The notes under the pieces are model-generated. The model searched no databases and was not told the DNA's origin. It was given only the letters and a program-made list of their open reading frames with translations. From Cordilura impudica (lineage: Eukaryota > Arthropoda > Insecta > Diptera > Scathophagidae), in NCBI GenBank assembly GCA_963682025.1, contig OY821520.1, positions 91,048,492-91,112,491 on the forward strand: a DNA stretch of 64,000 nt. Reading direction: 5' to 3'. Shown piece after piece: positions 37,056 through 46,848 of this stretch; the first letter of the stretch is position 1, and the number at the start of each line of letters is the position of its first letter. The translations under genes and the position numbers were made by a program.

Positions 37056-38412
37056 TTAAAAATAATTATGTGCTTTTGTCTTTCTTTTATATTGTTGTGG
37101 GTCTGTTTCTCTTATTAGGAACCAGATATAGTCCCCCATCATAGCTTCGTTCCAAAATCCTTGGTATCGGTGCTCAATTTCTTTCATTTGCTGATGAAAA
37201 CGCTCACCATGCTCGTCACTCACATCGCCCAGGTTGTCCGGAAAGAAGTCCAAGTGCGAGTGTAGAAAATGTATCTTAAGCGACATATTTGCTCCAATTT
37301 TTTTATAATTTTGGAGTAGTTGTTCGACGATCTCTCTGTAATTTGAGCTTTTGTTGTTTCCAAGAAATCCGGAAACAATACCGATAACCTTAAGGTCGGC
37401 ACAAACTTTCCAATCGTGTTTCTCATAGTTAAGGCACTTTAGTAGATTGTCCATGACTTCGTATGTTTCCTTGGTGTCAACGGCATGAGCAATTGGAATC
37501 GAAGGTTTCTTGTTGCCGTTGTGCAGTAAAATTGCTTTAAGGCTCTGCTTGTTGCTGTCGATGAAAAGACGCCACTCTCCTGGATCGTAAGAGTACCCGA
37601 GTTCACCAAATAATCCGGGAATGTCCTTACAAAAACAGATGTTGTCTTTTTTTGTGTAGTACCTTGCGTATGGTTCATGACGCTTCCTGTAGATTGTTGT
37701 CACCACACCAGGAGCCAAGAAACCGAACTGTTTCATGCGCGATGCATGCAACTCTGCATCTTCCTTGGAGAGTTTCAATTCTCTAACCCAATCGTTCAGT
37801 TCTGCTTGGGAACATAACCGTTGACCTCCATGCAATGTATATGTTGACTCGCATTCTGATGTGGTTCCTACTGTCTCCGGATCTGATGATGGATGTATCG
37901 CCTCATTATTAGATGCCCATCTTGAAACGGGCGGTTGCGGGTCCACTGGTTCTTTGGAAAATGGCACTGGAAAATTCACTGTTGAAACAGCAGCGTAAGT
38001 CCATCGTATATTTTTTCCCACGCCTGTTTTTTTGCTAAGACAGAAGTAGCAATCTGTTGCATGGCAAAGCGGAGCTCTCCAAAGCATTGGCATGATGATT
38101 CTCGGCTGTCGTCTGAAAGAATTGCAATAATAAGTTATATATGTTCTTGAATTTCGTAATCTACACTTACCTTGAGTCACTTAGCTGTACGTAGCACCTT
38201 GGACATAGAGCACTTGGTGTCCACCGCTCATCTATGTTTGAGACCTTTAAATTGAAGCTCTCTTCAAATGAATCTCTCAATTTAGGTGAAAAATAACGCT
38301 TGTTTTTTCCACAAACGTATTCTCCGCACATGTAACAAAAATTACTTGGATTGGTATTGCATTCAAATACTCGCGAACGTTTGCTCATTTTAACTATCGC
38401 GTTCGTCGACAC
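37056..38412 (-). pseudogene. TE protein of an unnamed family, internally deleted
   Basis: A first exon (38412 down to about 38170) encodes MSKRSRVFECNTNPSNFCYM, CGEYVCGKNKR and ALCPRCYVQLSDS, giving a CxxC...CxxC zinc site. A splice donor at CAGCTAAGTGACTCAAG-GTAAGT and an acceptor near 38114 (TTTCAG on the minus strand) join it to a second frame. That frame has LPMLWRAP, DCYFCLSKKTG (CxxC), SQAELNDWVRELKLSKEDAE, FCKDIPGLFGELGYSYDPGE, WRLFIDSNKQSLKAILLHNG, then GERFHQQMKEIEHRYQGFWN. In full-length insect and cnidarian relatives that I recall, about 130-150 residues lie between DLKVIGI and FLGNNKSSNY. Here they are fused, so this copy has lost a central part of the protein. Confidence 0.7.
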
Positions 38413-38771
38413 TTGTTGAATGAGTAAAATCGATCAATGAAGACCTATTTGTACTGTGTATTGTTTAGTATTTTACTGACAGGTACTTATAAATGGGTGT
38501 ATATTTTTTTACGGTGGCTACATACCTGTTTCACCATGTGTGAGTCTTAAATTTTCCGAATAAATGTGGGTTGCATTTATGTAAAAAAATCATACAGGTA
38601 GTCACCGGAAAACCCAAATAAGTAAAAAAGTCCCCTTTCCTTTTTTCCTTTTAATTGTTCACGCACATTTATTACCGTTTATTACTTTGCTTACGCAATC
38701 ATAAAAATTAAATAACCCTTTGTTTATTCCGTTTTGTTAATTCTGAGAATCATAAAAAAAAAGAAAAAACC

Positions 38772-39291
38772 TTACCATAGACAAAGTTGTGCATATGTCG
38801 AGCAAATTTTTTAAATTCATACCTTTACTCAATTGCGAATAAAAGCGAAACGCGTGCATCGATTTTCATGACCTTTCTCTTATTTTGCTCATAGGTTATG
38901 TATCTTTACGTAAAAGTAATAAGATTTGAAATTTTTTTTCATTTGGGATTTTTTATGGATTTTAAAAAAAAAAAAAATTTAAATTTTTAGGCAAAAATAA
39001 GTTTTTTCCTTTATATATTCATTTTTAACTTGGAAACTGTTGCTTGTATAGGAAAACAATATATAAACAGATTAAGGGAATTGTAATTTTAAATTTTTTA
39101 CAATTTAATTCAATTAAATCGGGCTAGTGGTTCCCGAGTTATGCCGGACGAAACAAATTAACCAAAAAAAAATTTTTAAAATTTAAAAAAAAAAAAAAAA
39201 AAAAAAACCAAACGAAAAAAAAATTTTTTATTGCGTTTTTCGAGCTCATGTCAAGGTTATCTACACAGAAAAAATTATCGCATCCCGAGTA
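38772..39291. repeat. right terminal inverted repeat (about 520 bp)
   Basis: The inverted partner of 36358-36884. Near-identity of the arms implies either a recent insertion or gene-conversion-like maintenance of the arms. Confidence 0.85.
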
Positions 39292-39302
39292 CATTTTGAC
39301 TG

Positions 39303-39938
39303 TTGACTAGTGTTATTAATATACCATCCATCAATCAACATACAGTTCTGAATGCCCTGACAAAATTAAAATTGTCGTATGCTGCTGGTCCTGACGGTGT
39401 TCCTAGTTGCATTTTGAAGCGCTGCGCACATTTATTGTATATTCCTTTGACTTATATGTTTAACATATCCCTTAAATTGGGTTAGTTTCCCCCCATTTGG
39501 AAACAATCATTTATTATTCCCTTCTTTAAGTCTGGATCTAAAGCTGGTATTTCGAATTATAGAGGTATTGCTAAATTAAGTGCTATTCCAAAACTATTTG
39601 AAAAACTTATATATGACACGTTGTCACATCATGTGTCCTCTGTCATATCTCCAACGCAACATGGATTCTGCAAATCACGCTCTACAATAACAAATTTTTG
39701 GAGCTTACAACTTTAGTAAATGATGGTTTTATTAATATGAAACAAACAGATGTTATTTATAATGATTTTAGCAAGGCATTCGATAAAGTAAATCATGATC
39801 TATTGTTGTTTAAGCTTGACCGTATGGGCTTTGGTATAATGCTAATAAAATGGATCGGATCATATTTAAAAGACAGAACACAATGTATTAAGTTTCGTAA
39901 CTCGTATTCCAACAACATAAAATTATTATCTGGTGTAC
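39303..39938 (+). pseudogene. non-LTR ORF2, reverse transcriptase fingers and palm, first part
   Basis: The frame reads NALTKLKLSYAAGPDGVPSC, then PLTYMFNISLKLG, a stop (39481-39483), FPPIWKQSFIIPFFKSGSKA, NYRGIAKLSAIPKLFEKLIY and TQHGFCKSRSTITN. A frameshift near 39690 leads to YNDFSKAFDKVNHDLLLFKL with the first catalytic Asp. It is cut at SGV, the codons before the conserved PQG, by the errantivirus, and continues at 48475. Confidence 0.85.
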
Positions 39939-40578
39939 AGAAACGTTCTTTTGGTTCTTAATGTCCAAAAGAATATACTTGCGTGTTTTCAGAGTTTTCT
40001 GGAGTAAATAAAACACGCGTTTTGATGGTCAAATTATTACTGAATTTTTATTAATTTCTTCGTGTTCTTATATATTTAATTTGTTACATTTATTGTGGGA
40101 AAAGAATAAAGTGCATACTTGCATTATTGTTTAATTTACTGCAGGGCAGGAAATTAAGCAAAAGAAAAAAAAATGAAAAAGACAAAATTAAAGTTAAATT
40201 TATTGTTGGTAAATAATAAAGTGCATACTTGCATTATTGTTTAATTTACTGTAGGACAGGAAATTAAGCAAAAGAAAAATGAAAAAGCCAAAATTAAAGT
40301 TAAATTTAATTTGGTGCAAAAACAAATCTTACGAAATTTAAGACAGAAATATCGTGCAGTTTCCTGTCTTTAAGAAATTTAAGCAATGTGTGAAAAATAA
40401 TTTAGGCCAACAGTCGGAATTAATCCAGACATAATTAGTTGGAATTTTATTATTCTTTTCCCTGTTTAGTAATCTTAATGGTAACAATAATTATATTTGT
40501 AATTATTATTACCTGTGTTTGTGTGTATGTATGTGTAAGATACATTTTTATATTATATTTATTCTTGTGGACATAACA
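39939..40578 (-). repeat. 3' LTR (coding-strand sense) of the errantivirus
   Basis: Coding-strand ends are TGTTATGTCC and AACGTTTCT. It contains a tandem near-duplicate of about 95-100 bp (AATAAAGTGCATACTTGCAT to AAGTTAAATTTA, near 40107-40198 and 40207-40303). A G run (GATGGGGG, 40579-40586) just outside is a candidate polypurine tract. The env stop codon lies inside this LTR. Confidence 0.95.
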
Positions 40579-42080
40579 CCCCCATCGTTAGATTGAGGCT
40601 CCGATGAAATAAATATTTTGTGTTTTGTTCTAATAATAATAAATATACATAATATAAAACTTATGACTAATACAATATTTGCGCTTATATTAATTGTTTT
40701 TGTTTTTGAATGATTTGTAACTAATTCTTTAATAATATTGTCATTGTTTATTTGTTTTAAATATAAGTCTTCAATTTTTAAATCATTAATACTAATATTT
40801 TGGTTGTTTTTTATTTTTGTTATAATATTTGGCAAAATTATCTTTTCTTTAATTTTTAAATTAATATTAGTGAAATTTTTATTTTTTATCGAAATTTTAC
40901 AATTTTCAAATTTTACAAGGAATGTTCCTTTTATTTTTAACTTATTTTTGTTACAATTATGGTCTATGTCTAAATAATAGTTTTTGAATATTAATATTCC
41001 AGGAAGTACTTCAACTACTTCCTCTGCTTTGGAATTTTTCATAGGACAATTTGCCTCTTTATAATCTAGAATATTTTCTAAACAATTGTCATTTAATTTA
41101 ATTAAATTTTTTTCTAAGTTTTCTTTAATGTATGGATCATATATGTTTTTTATATCATCGGTGAGTACTAAGCGATTTTTTAATGCTAATGTCCTGTTTG
41201 CTGGGTCAGGGATCGGTTCAAAGAGGATTTTAGATAGAGTGTTTTTTGAATACTTTGGTATTTTGAAAATTAACAGTATATTTTTGTCTTGTAGGGCTAC
41301 CGAAGTTTTTATATTTGTATAACTGTTGAAGTCCGTAATCAAGTCCATTTCTTTTGAGGTCAAAATGTCTGTTGGGATAATTCCTAATTTGCTTGAAAAA
41401 ACTACTTGTCCTATGTCGTCGATGTGGTTTCGTAAGAGTGCGATATCATTATTTATTTGATAAATGTGTTCAATAAAATCTATTTCGTCTTCTATCGTTG
41501 CAATTTTGTTCTGTAAGACGTTTTTGAATTGATTAAGATATTTTCCTATGTGTAATTGTTGTGTGTTAATATGGTCTGTTATATTTTTTATTTGATATGA
41601 AAAATAGTTGTTAACTTGTGTAAGTTTATTTACCGTATTTGTTAAAAGTCCATTATTTTCGTAGAGTAGTTTTAGTGAATTATTTATGTGTTCTTCGTCG
41701 TCACTGTCCATTGTTCCAGTGATGATTTTTAGTCCTTTTCCTAATACATTTATTAGTCCACGTTTTTGTCTAAATTGTGGGCATAAGTTTTCGAATTTGC
41801 CCCTAATTATTACGAAGTTTTTCTCTACGGTGTTTAGTAAGGTCTTTGTATCTGTCGTAGTACTTTTTAGTGTATTTATGTTAGTTGCGATCAAATTAAG
41901 CGAGTCCTCGTACAGAGTTGCATTTACAATGTGTATGATTTTGGAAAACGTTTCTATGGGTCTGATTTCGTCCAATTTTATAGGAATATATCCATTATTA
42001 TTGGTTAGATCTTGGATGTCCAGTAGTTGTGCGTTAGTTGCCATGAAAAGTGCCAGTATCAAAGTCCAGTTTGCCATCAT
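40548..42080 (-). CDS. env: errantivirus envelope (fusion-type) protein
   Basis: About 510 residues from the ATG-ATG at 42080. The hydrophobic start MMANWTLILALFMATNAQLL is a signal peptide. A furin-type site RQKR near residue 107 is followed by the hydrophobic GLINVLGKGLKIITG, a fusion-peptide-like segment. Several N-glycosylation sites follow, then a C-terminal membrane anchor (ISANIVLVISFILCIFIIIR) and a short tail. The family is the insect errantivirus/baculovirus F-like envelope protein. A CTTGCAG acceptor sits 8 nt before the ATG, consistent with expression from a spliced RNA. The last 10 codons run into the 3' LTR. No stop or frameshift interrupts it. Confidence 0.9.
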   Translation of the reverse strand: MMANWTLILALFMATNAQLLDIQDLTNNNGYIPIKLDEIRPIETFSKIIHIVNATLYEDSLNLIATNINTLKSTTTDTKTLLNTVEKNFVIIRGKFENLCPQFRQKRGLINVLGKGLKIITGTMDSDDEEHINNSLKLLYENNGLLTNTVNKLTQVNNYFSYQIKNITDHINTQQLHIGKYLNQFKNVLQNKIATIEDEIDFIEHIYQINNDIALLRNHIDDIGQVVFSSKLGIIPTDILTSKEMDLITDFNSYTNIKTSVALQDKNILLIFKIPKYSKNTLSKILFEPIPDPANRTLALKNRLVLTDDIKNIYDPYIKENLEKNLIKLNDNCLENILDYKEANCPMKNSKAEEVVEVLPGILIFKNYYLDIDHNCNKNKLKIKGTFLVKFENCKISIKNKNFTNINLKIKEKIILPNIITKIKNNQNISINDLKIEDLYLKQINNDNIIKELVTNHSKTKTINISANIVLVISFILCIFIIIRTKHKIFISSEPQSNDGGVMSTRINII

Positions 42081-42086
42081 TGTTGT

Positions 42087-42093
42087 CTGCAAG
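42087..42093 (-). promoter_or_regulatory. candidate env splice acceptor
   Basis: On the coding strand TCTAATTGTACTTGCAG precedes ACAACAATGATGG. The AG falls between the pol stop (42099-42101) and the first env ATG. Errantivirus env proteins are usually made from spliced subgenomic RNA. The matching donor was not identified. Confidence 0.45.
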
Positions 42094-42098
42094 TACAA

Positions 42099-45000
42099 TT
42101 AGATTTTTATTGTAGGGTTGTCTCTATCTTGGTATTGTTTGCCTTGTCTTATGTGGGCTTTATAATATTTAAGCCTGGTGTCCTTATGTTCTACATGATC
42201 CTTGTCAATCTTTTTGGTATCAATTTTTCGATATTTTCTATGATTTTTTCCGCCTCTAATTTCTTTTATGTAATTAACTCCTTCGTCTATTTCAATGTCC
42301 TTTCTATCCATATTAAGTTTGTTAATACTATTTTCTTTTTTCGTCACGATTAGGTCCTTTATCTCTATGTATTGGTTTTCGTGAATTTTTCCGTTTATAA
42401 AGTCTATAGGTCTCTGTTTTGTGGTACTGTGAATTGTCCTGTTATAAAAGCCGATTATTCTAATGATTTTTTCCTCCACTGTTTCGTTTTTATTGACATC
42501 GTCGTGTCGTAAAAGTCTTAAGTGTTCGTTTATTGTGTTATGGAGTCGTTCAATGTCGGCGTTAGACGTATGGTTGCTGTTCGAAGTGTAATGGATTCTA
42601 ATATTTTCAGTTTTCAAAAATTCCTGCATAGGAATTGCCTTGAATCCTAATTCGTTGTCAACTGTAATCTGTCCTATGTCACCGTAAGTGTTTTTGTACA
42701 ATAACAGTTTGGTTTTGAATTCGGTCCATGTTCTGCCGTTTATTTTGTAAGCGGTTGCGAATTTCGTGAATTTGTCTATGAATGTCATAAAAAGAGTTTT
42801 TTGTAATGAATAAAATACGTCTATGTGTATAATTTCCCTGGGTCTGCTTGGGGTCTCAGTTAGTTTGTAAGGGATTTTTGGGGGGTTCCTGTCATATTTT
42901 TCCATAGTACAAATTTCACAATTGTTGATGAATTGTGTGATTCGTAACTTAAGGCTTGGATTGTAAATTTTTACTTTCAGTTCTTGAAATACATTTTGTA
43001 TTCCCCTATGATTTTTGTTTAAGTGTTCGTGCTTTATGAATTCTAGAAGTCTTACTTCGTCGAAAACGTTTTCCAGTTCCTTTGAGCACTTGATGACTGA
43101 GTAATTAGGGAAAACTTCATTATATGTTTGCTTAAATATGGTATAAAAGCTTTCGTCAATTAGAATAGCGTTTATTTGAGTAGGGTGAAAATGGTTTTTT
43201 ATTAGGGTTATGGTGATGGCCCGATCTAGTTCTTTAAAATGAAAAGTTTTTTTCGTATTTTTAAATACTTTTTCTGTTTTTATTCTAGCTGCACCGGATG
43301 ATATCCTTTTTATTACTATTTGGTTCTTATAGTGGTTAATGGGTAGTTGGGATGTTTTTATGTCAATGTTCAGGTTTTCTAAAAGGTTGATCTCCGTTGG
43401 AGAATTTAAAATTATTCTAGATAATGCGTCGGCATTACCATTACATGATCCTTTTTTATATTTGATTTCATAATCAAATTCGCTTAGTTTTATTCGCCAT
43501 CTTACAAGTTTCGAATTTGCTTCCTTAACTGAAAAGAGCCACTGAAGGGGCTTGTGATCGGTCTCTATGGTAAATTTCCTTCCAAATAAATAAGGTCGGA
43601 AGTATTTTGTAGCCCATACAACTGCTAAAAGTTCTTTTTCTATAACACTGTAATTTATTTCGTGTTTGTTAAGAGTTCGGCTAGCATAGCAGATGGGTCT
43701 ATTGTTCTGTGACAGAACTGCGCCAAGCGCGAAATTACTTGCGTCAGTGTTTAATGTAAAAGGCTGTGAAAAATCGGGAAATGCTAGTATTGGGTCATTT
43801 ACTAATAAAGTTTTTAAAGTTTCGAAACTTTCTCTATAGGCTGGGTTTTCTATATTAATTTTAGAGTCCTTTTGTAAGAATTTAGTCATCGGTTTCGCGA
43901 TTAATGAATAGTCCTTGATAAATTTCCTATAGTATCCTGTAAGGCCTAAGAACTGTTTGATTTCTTTTGGTGTCTTTGGCAAAGGGAAGTCTACGACGCA
44001 TTGAATTTTCTTTGGATTAGCTTTAATACCTTGTTGGGTTACGATATGTCCTAGGAACTCCGTCTCCTTTTTCATAAATTCGGATTTGTCCAATTGAACT
44101 TTAAGGTTTGCTTCCTCCAGTTTAGTGAAAATTAGTCTAATGGAATTAATGTGTTCGTCTAGGGATGTCGAAAATATGATTATGTCATCTAAATAGACTA
44201 AACATATTTTATTTATATAGTCCTTCAGGACATTATTCATGAGCCTTTGGAAGGTCGCAGGACCTGTTTTGAGGCCAAAGGGCATTCGAAGGAACTCGTA
44301 GTGACCTCCTTCTACGCTGAATCCTGTTTTGTGTACATCGTCAGGATCAACTTCGATTTGGTAAAATCCCTTTGCCAGGTCAAGGGTAGTGAAATACATG
44401 CTTTTTCCTAATTTATCTAATATTTCGTCAATGTTGGGAATTGGGTATCTATCGTCAATTGTCACCTCGTTAAGCTTCCTGTAATCGACCACAAGTCGCC
44501 ATTTTTTCCTACCACTGGCATCGTCCTTTTTTGGAACAATCCAGATTGGTGCTGAATAAGGTGAGTTACTATGTCGAATTATTCCTGTATTTAACATGTC
44601 CTGTATTTGAGCCTGGACTTCGTCCTTGTGTATGTAAGGATAACGGTACGATTTCGTAAATATAGGGATATTATTCCGTGTATTGATTTTATGTTTAATA
44701 GCATTGGTAAAACTAAGGTCTGAATTCGGTTGATAGAAGATATGTTCGAATTCTTTTATTAATTTCAAAGTTTTAGTCTCTTCTTCTTTGTTCATATGGG
44801 TTGTCCTAATTTGGTCGGTTATGTTCGTTATGTCATCTGGGTCCAAATCTATTATGCAAAAGTTTTCTTCATCTACAACAGTTATATCCTCATTTTTTAT
44901 GTGTACCACGGTTGGGTTTTCTAAGATGGTTTGTATTTCAATCTTAAAATTCTGGGCATCGTATACGCCTTCTTGCAAGATAATATTTCCACTTGCGTTC

Positions 45001-45440
45001 TTTTGTTCCTTTAAGTGTACAAGTCCGCTTTCTTCCTTTACTATAAATTTTACAGTTTGAGTTTTTGAGTAGAGTAGTGGTACGTTTTTATTGTTAATTA
45101 TTAAAATATTGTTTTCATAGTCTATCTTGGCTTCTGAATTTCTAAGGATATCGTTTCCGATTATCCCATCATAAAAGTCGTGAAATTTGCATTCAATTAA
45201 ATCTATTTTATCGTTTGGGTCGCCTAATTCGGAAAATAGGGGTACCCTATAAACTATTGAAGTTTCTATACTGTTTTGAAGTGTTTTAAGATTTAAAGGT
45301 TTTGATGGTATTTTCCATTTGGGGTTACATAAGCCAGGATTTACTATAGAGTGTGTGGCTCCAGTGTCAATTATAAATTTAAGTCTGTTTTTTACTATTA
45401 TATAGGGAAGTTCGCCTGTGAGGCTTGTATATGAAAATTT
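42099..45440 (-). CDS. pol: errantivirus Pol polyprotein (protease, RT, RNase H, integrase)
   Basis: Open from the gag frameshift site for 1,113 codons. The protease motif FIIDTGATHS is near 45340-45370. The reverse transcriptase has LVVDYRKLN, FTTLDLAKGFYQI, FLRMPFGLKTGPATFQ and the YLDD catalytic box near 44190. RNase H has LNTDASNFALGAVLSQ and IEKELLAVVW. The integrase has an HHCC zinc site (HEHLNKNHRG to CEICTMEKY) and the acidic triad in HIDVF, VDNELGF and ERLHNTINEH. All catalytic residues that can be checked are present and no stop occurs. It overlaps gag by 43 nt in the -1 frame. The first 154 codons contain no ATG, so frameshifting rather than reinitiation is required for the protease. 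Confidence 0.95.
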   Translation of the reverse strand, partial: KFSYTSLTGELPYIIVKNRLKFIIDTGATHSIVNPGLCNPKWKIPSKPLNLKTLQNSIETSIVYRVPLFSELGDPNDKIDLIECKFHDFYDGIIGNDILRNSEAKIDYENNILIINNKNVPLLYSKTQTVKFIVKEESGLVHLKEQKNASGNIILQEGVYDAQNFKIEIQTILENPTVVHIKNEDITVVDEENFCIIDLDPDDITNITDQIRTTHMNKEEETKTLKLIKEFEHIFYQPNSDLSFTNAIKHKINTRNNIPIFTKSYRYPYIHKDEVQAQIQDMLNTGIIRHSNSPYSAPIWIVPKKDDASGRKKWRLVVDYRKLNEVTIDDRYPIPNIDEILDKLGKSMYFTTLDLAKGFYQIEVDPDDVHKTGFSVEGGHYEFLRMPFGLKTGPATFQRLMNNVLKDYINKICLVYLDDIIIFSTSLDEHINSIRLIFTKLEEANLKVQLDKSEFMKKETEFLGHIVTQQGIKANPKKIQCVVDFPLPKTPKEIKQFLGLTGYYRKFIKDYSLIAKPMTKFLQKDSKINIENPAYRESFETLKTLLVNDPILAFPDFSQPFTLNTDASNFALGAVLSQNNRPICYASRTLNKHEINYSVIEKELLAVVWATKYFRPYLFGRKFTIETDHKPLQWLFSVKEANSKLVRWRIKLSEFDYEIKYKKGSCNGNADALSRIILNSPTEINLLENLNIDIKTSQLPINHYKNQIVIKRISSGAARIKTEKVFKNTKKTFHFKELDRAITITLIKNHFHPTQINAILIDESFYTIFKQTYNEVFPNYSVIKCSKELENVFDEVRLLEFIKHEHLNKNHRGIQNVFQELKVKIYNPSLKLRITQFINNCEICTMEKYDRNPPKIPYKLTETPSRPREIIHIDVFYSLQKTLFMTFIDKFTKFATAYKINGRTWTEFKTKLLLYKNTYGDIGQITVDNELGFKAIPMQEFLKTENIRIHYTSNSNHTSNADIERLHNTINEHLRLLRHDDVNKNETVEEKIIRIIGFYNRTIHSTTKQRPIDFINGKIHENQYIEIKDLIVTKKENSINKLNMDRKDIEIDEGVNYIKEIRGGKNHRKYRKIDTKKIDKDHVEHKDTRLKYYKAHIRQGKQYQDRDNPTIKI

Positions 45441-46564
45441 TGGGGATTTTGTGAAACAAATGGTGTTTGTTCACGACATGAATTGGAACTACCTTGCGTA
45501 TTTTCGTAATTTTTAGGGTATTGAGCTTGATTATATTGGAAATTCTCGGAAGGGTTATGGGTCTGGTTAAATTGATTTTCAACCATATTAATATCCATTG
45601 GTTCTGGAGGTAATTGCATTCTGGGGGCATTGTAATGAGGGTTGTTATTATTTTGTCTAGGAGGGGGATTATTAACTAGCGGTTGGAAATGTTGGTAGTG
45701 TCCATTATTTTGGAAGTTATTTCTAGGGTATTGATTCGGATAGCTAAATCGTCCTGTGTTGTTTTGCTGTGGCAATCTACGGTTAAATTGGTTATTAGGA
45801 TTTTGTGGGTGATTTTGTTGTGGTCTATTATGGTAATTATATTTTGGGGTATAGTTTTGTTGTTGCGGTCCATAATTGTTAAAATTATTATTTGAGGGGT
45901 AATTTTGTTGTCTCGGTTTTTGAATTTGTCCGTCTTTGAAATGTTTGAGGCTGCCTTTGTTAGCATTTTCTAAAGTTTTGCTATAATTTGTATATGCATA
46001 ACCGGATTGGAAAAGGATATCCATGGCTTCTTCAAGGCTTGGTGGATTGCGACACACTAATATTGTTTTCATTGGTTCAGGTATCTTTTCTTTAAATATG
46101 GTTAGAGCGGAAGTCATATTATTTCTTATCATAATGTTTGTGGCATCGCCGGGTCCTACTGTTGTGAGGGTTTTATTATTAAGACTTCTAAGTCTTTGTT
46201 TGACTTCATTATAAAATTCTATGGAATTTGTTTTGTATGTGACTCCTTTGAGTCTATCGAATAGCTCTTCAATGCTACTGCGTTCACCAAAATTGTTGAT
46301 TAAAATATTTTTAATATCTGCCCAGGATGTGGCATGACAATTAATTTCTATAACTTCCCTAGCTTTTCCCTTCAGCCTACTTTTAATTACGTCTGAGAAT
46401 AGACGTTGCGATGGGTCGTCATAAGCTTGTAATATTGGGTGTACCCTGTCTATAAGGTTTATAAAAGTTTGTACATCCCGGTAGTCTCCTGTAAATTCGG
46501 GGAGACCATTAAGATATTTGATGGGATCTATTCTAACTGATAGTGCTTGTGTTGGTTCTACCAT
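45398..46564 (-). CDS. gag: errantivirus Gag protein
   Basis: 388 residues from an ATG. The N-terminal two-thirds form a capsid-like domain (GLPEFTGDYRDVQTFINLID, ILVCRNPPSLEEAMDILFQS). The C-terminal third is a basic, Gln/Asn/Pro-rich tail full of NYxPxN and QNNxP repeats. There is no CCHC zinc knuckle, as in 17.6- and 297-type elements, so the basic tail probably binds RNA. It ends at a TAA 36 nt after the frameshift heptamer. The frame is intact. Confidence 0.93.
   Translation of the reverse strand: MVEPTQALSVRIDPIKYLNGLPEFTGDYRDVQTFINLIDRVHPILQAYDDPSQRLFSDVIKSRLKGKAREVIEINCHATSWADIKNILINNFGERSSIEELFDRLKGVTYKTNSIEFYNEVKQRLRSLNNKTLTTVGPGDATNIMIRNNMTSALTIFKEKIPEPMKTILVCRNPPSLEEAMDILFQSGYAYTNYSKTLENANKGSLKHFKDGQIQKPRQQNYPSNNNFNNYGPQQQNYTPKYNYHNRPQQNHPQNPNNQFNRRLPQQNNTGRFSYPNQYPRNNFQNNGHYQHFQPLVNNPPPRQNNNNPHYNAPRMQLPPEPMDINMVENQFNQTHNPSENFQYNQAQYPKNYENTQGSSNSCREQTPFVSQNPQNFHIQASQANFPI
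45434..45440 (-). promoter_or_regulatory. -1 ribosomal frameshift heptamer A AAT TTT between gag and pol
   Basis: Within the gag/pol overlap the coding strand reads CCC CAA AAT TTT CAT in the gag frame. A AAT TTT fits the X XXY YYZ rule for -1 slippage, and the shifted frame (AAA TTT TCA) is open into the protease. No downstream pseudoknot was assessed. Confidence 0.7.
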
Positions 46565-46575
46565 TTTTTCTTTAT

Positions 46576-46848
46576 TTAATCAAAGTTGTCCTGTTCTAGT
46601 TCGTCCTCTTCACTTTCTTCCAATTCGTCCTGATCTGAATCGTATTCTTCTGAATCGTATTCTTCCGATTCGTCTTCTTCTATTAGCCTTAGAATTGCGT
46701 AACGAATACGTCTTTCGAAGATTCGTCTTCTACGGTTTGGGTCAGGTTCTGTTACCTCTGGATCTGAACCGATACCAGAATCTGAAATAGGAGTTAATTC
46801 ACCGAATACTACTGTGTCTGTACCGTCCGAACTAAAAGTCAGTATCAC
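46576..46848 (-). CDS. acidic open frame upstream of gag, doubtful
   Basis: A 90-codon frame without an internal ATG start ends 9 nt before gag. Its second half is extremely acidic (EEDESEEYDSEEYDSDQDEL and further Glu/Asp), after an Arg-rich NRRRRIFERRIR. It could be a spliced leader exon, an extra small protein of this lineage, or chance. The strong composition and position make it worth recording, but there is no homologue I recognise. Confidence 0.3.
   Translation of the reverse strand: MILTFSSDGTDTVVFGELTPISDSGIGSDPEVTEPDPNRRRRIFERRIRYAILRLIEEDESEEYDSEEYDSDQDELEESEEDELEQDNFD

Larger units (their letters stand above)
36358..39291 (-). mobile_element. 2.9-kb element with about 520-bp terminal inverted repeats
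   Basis: The left end (ATGTACTCCGGATGCGATAA) and the inverted right end (ATGTACTCGGGATGCGATAA) open arms that stay nearly identical to about 36884 and 38772, the inner limit being CTTACCATAGACAAAGTTGT. Between them lies one two-exon gene on the minus strand (37056-38412). The insertion splits the RT domain of the surrounding non-LTR element between 36357 and 39292. No unambiguous target duplication was found. The superfamily name is not known to me. Two relics of the same gene family lie at 54425-55440 and 59890-60420. Confidence 0.8.

Noticed and set aside
37220..37678. Alternative minus-strand frames (68-79 codons) inside the inverted-repeat element gene.
   Set aside because: They overlap the 374-codon frame that carries the recognisable conserved blocks, so they are out-of-frame shadows.
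40738..42102. Plus-strand open frames of 78-138 codons across the errantivirus env and pol.
   Set aside because: They lie antisense to intact env/pol and are composed of residues forced by the complementary coding frame.
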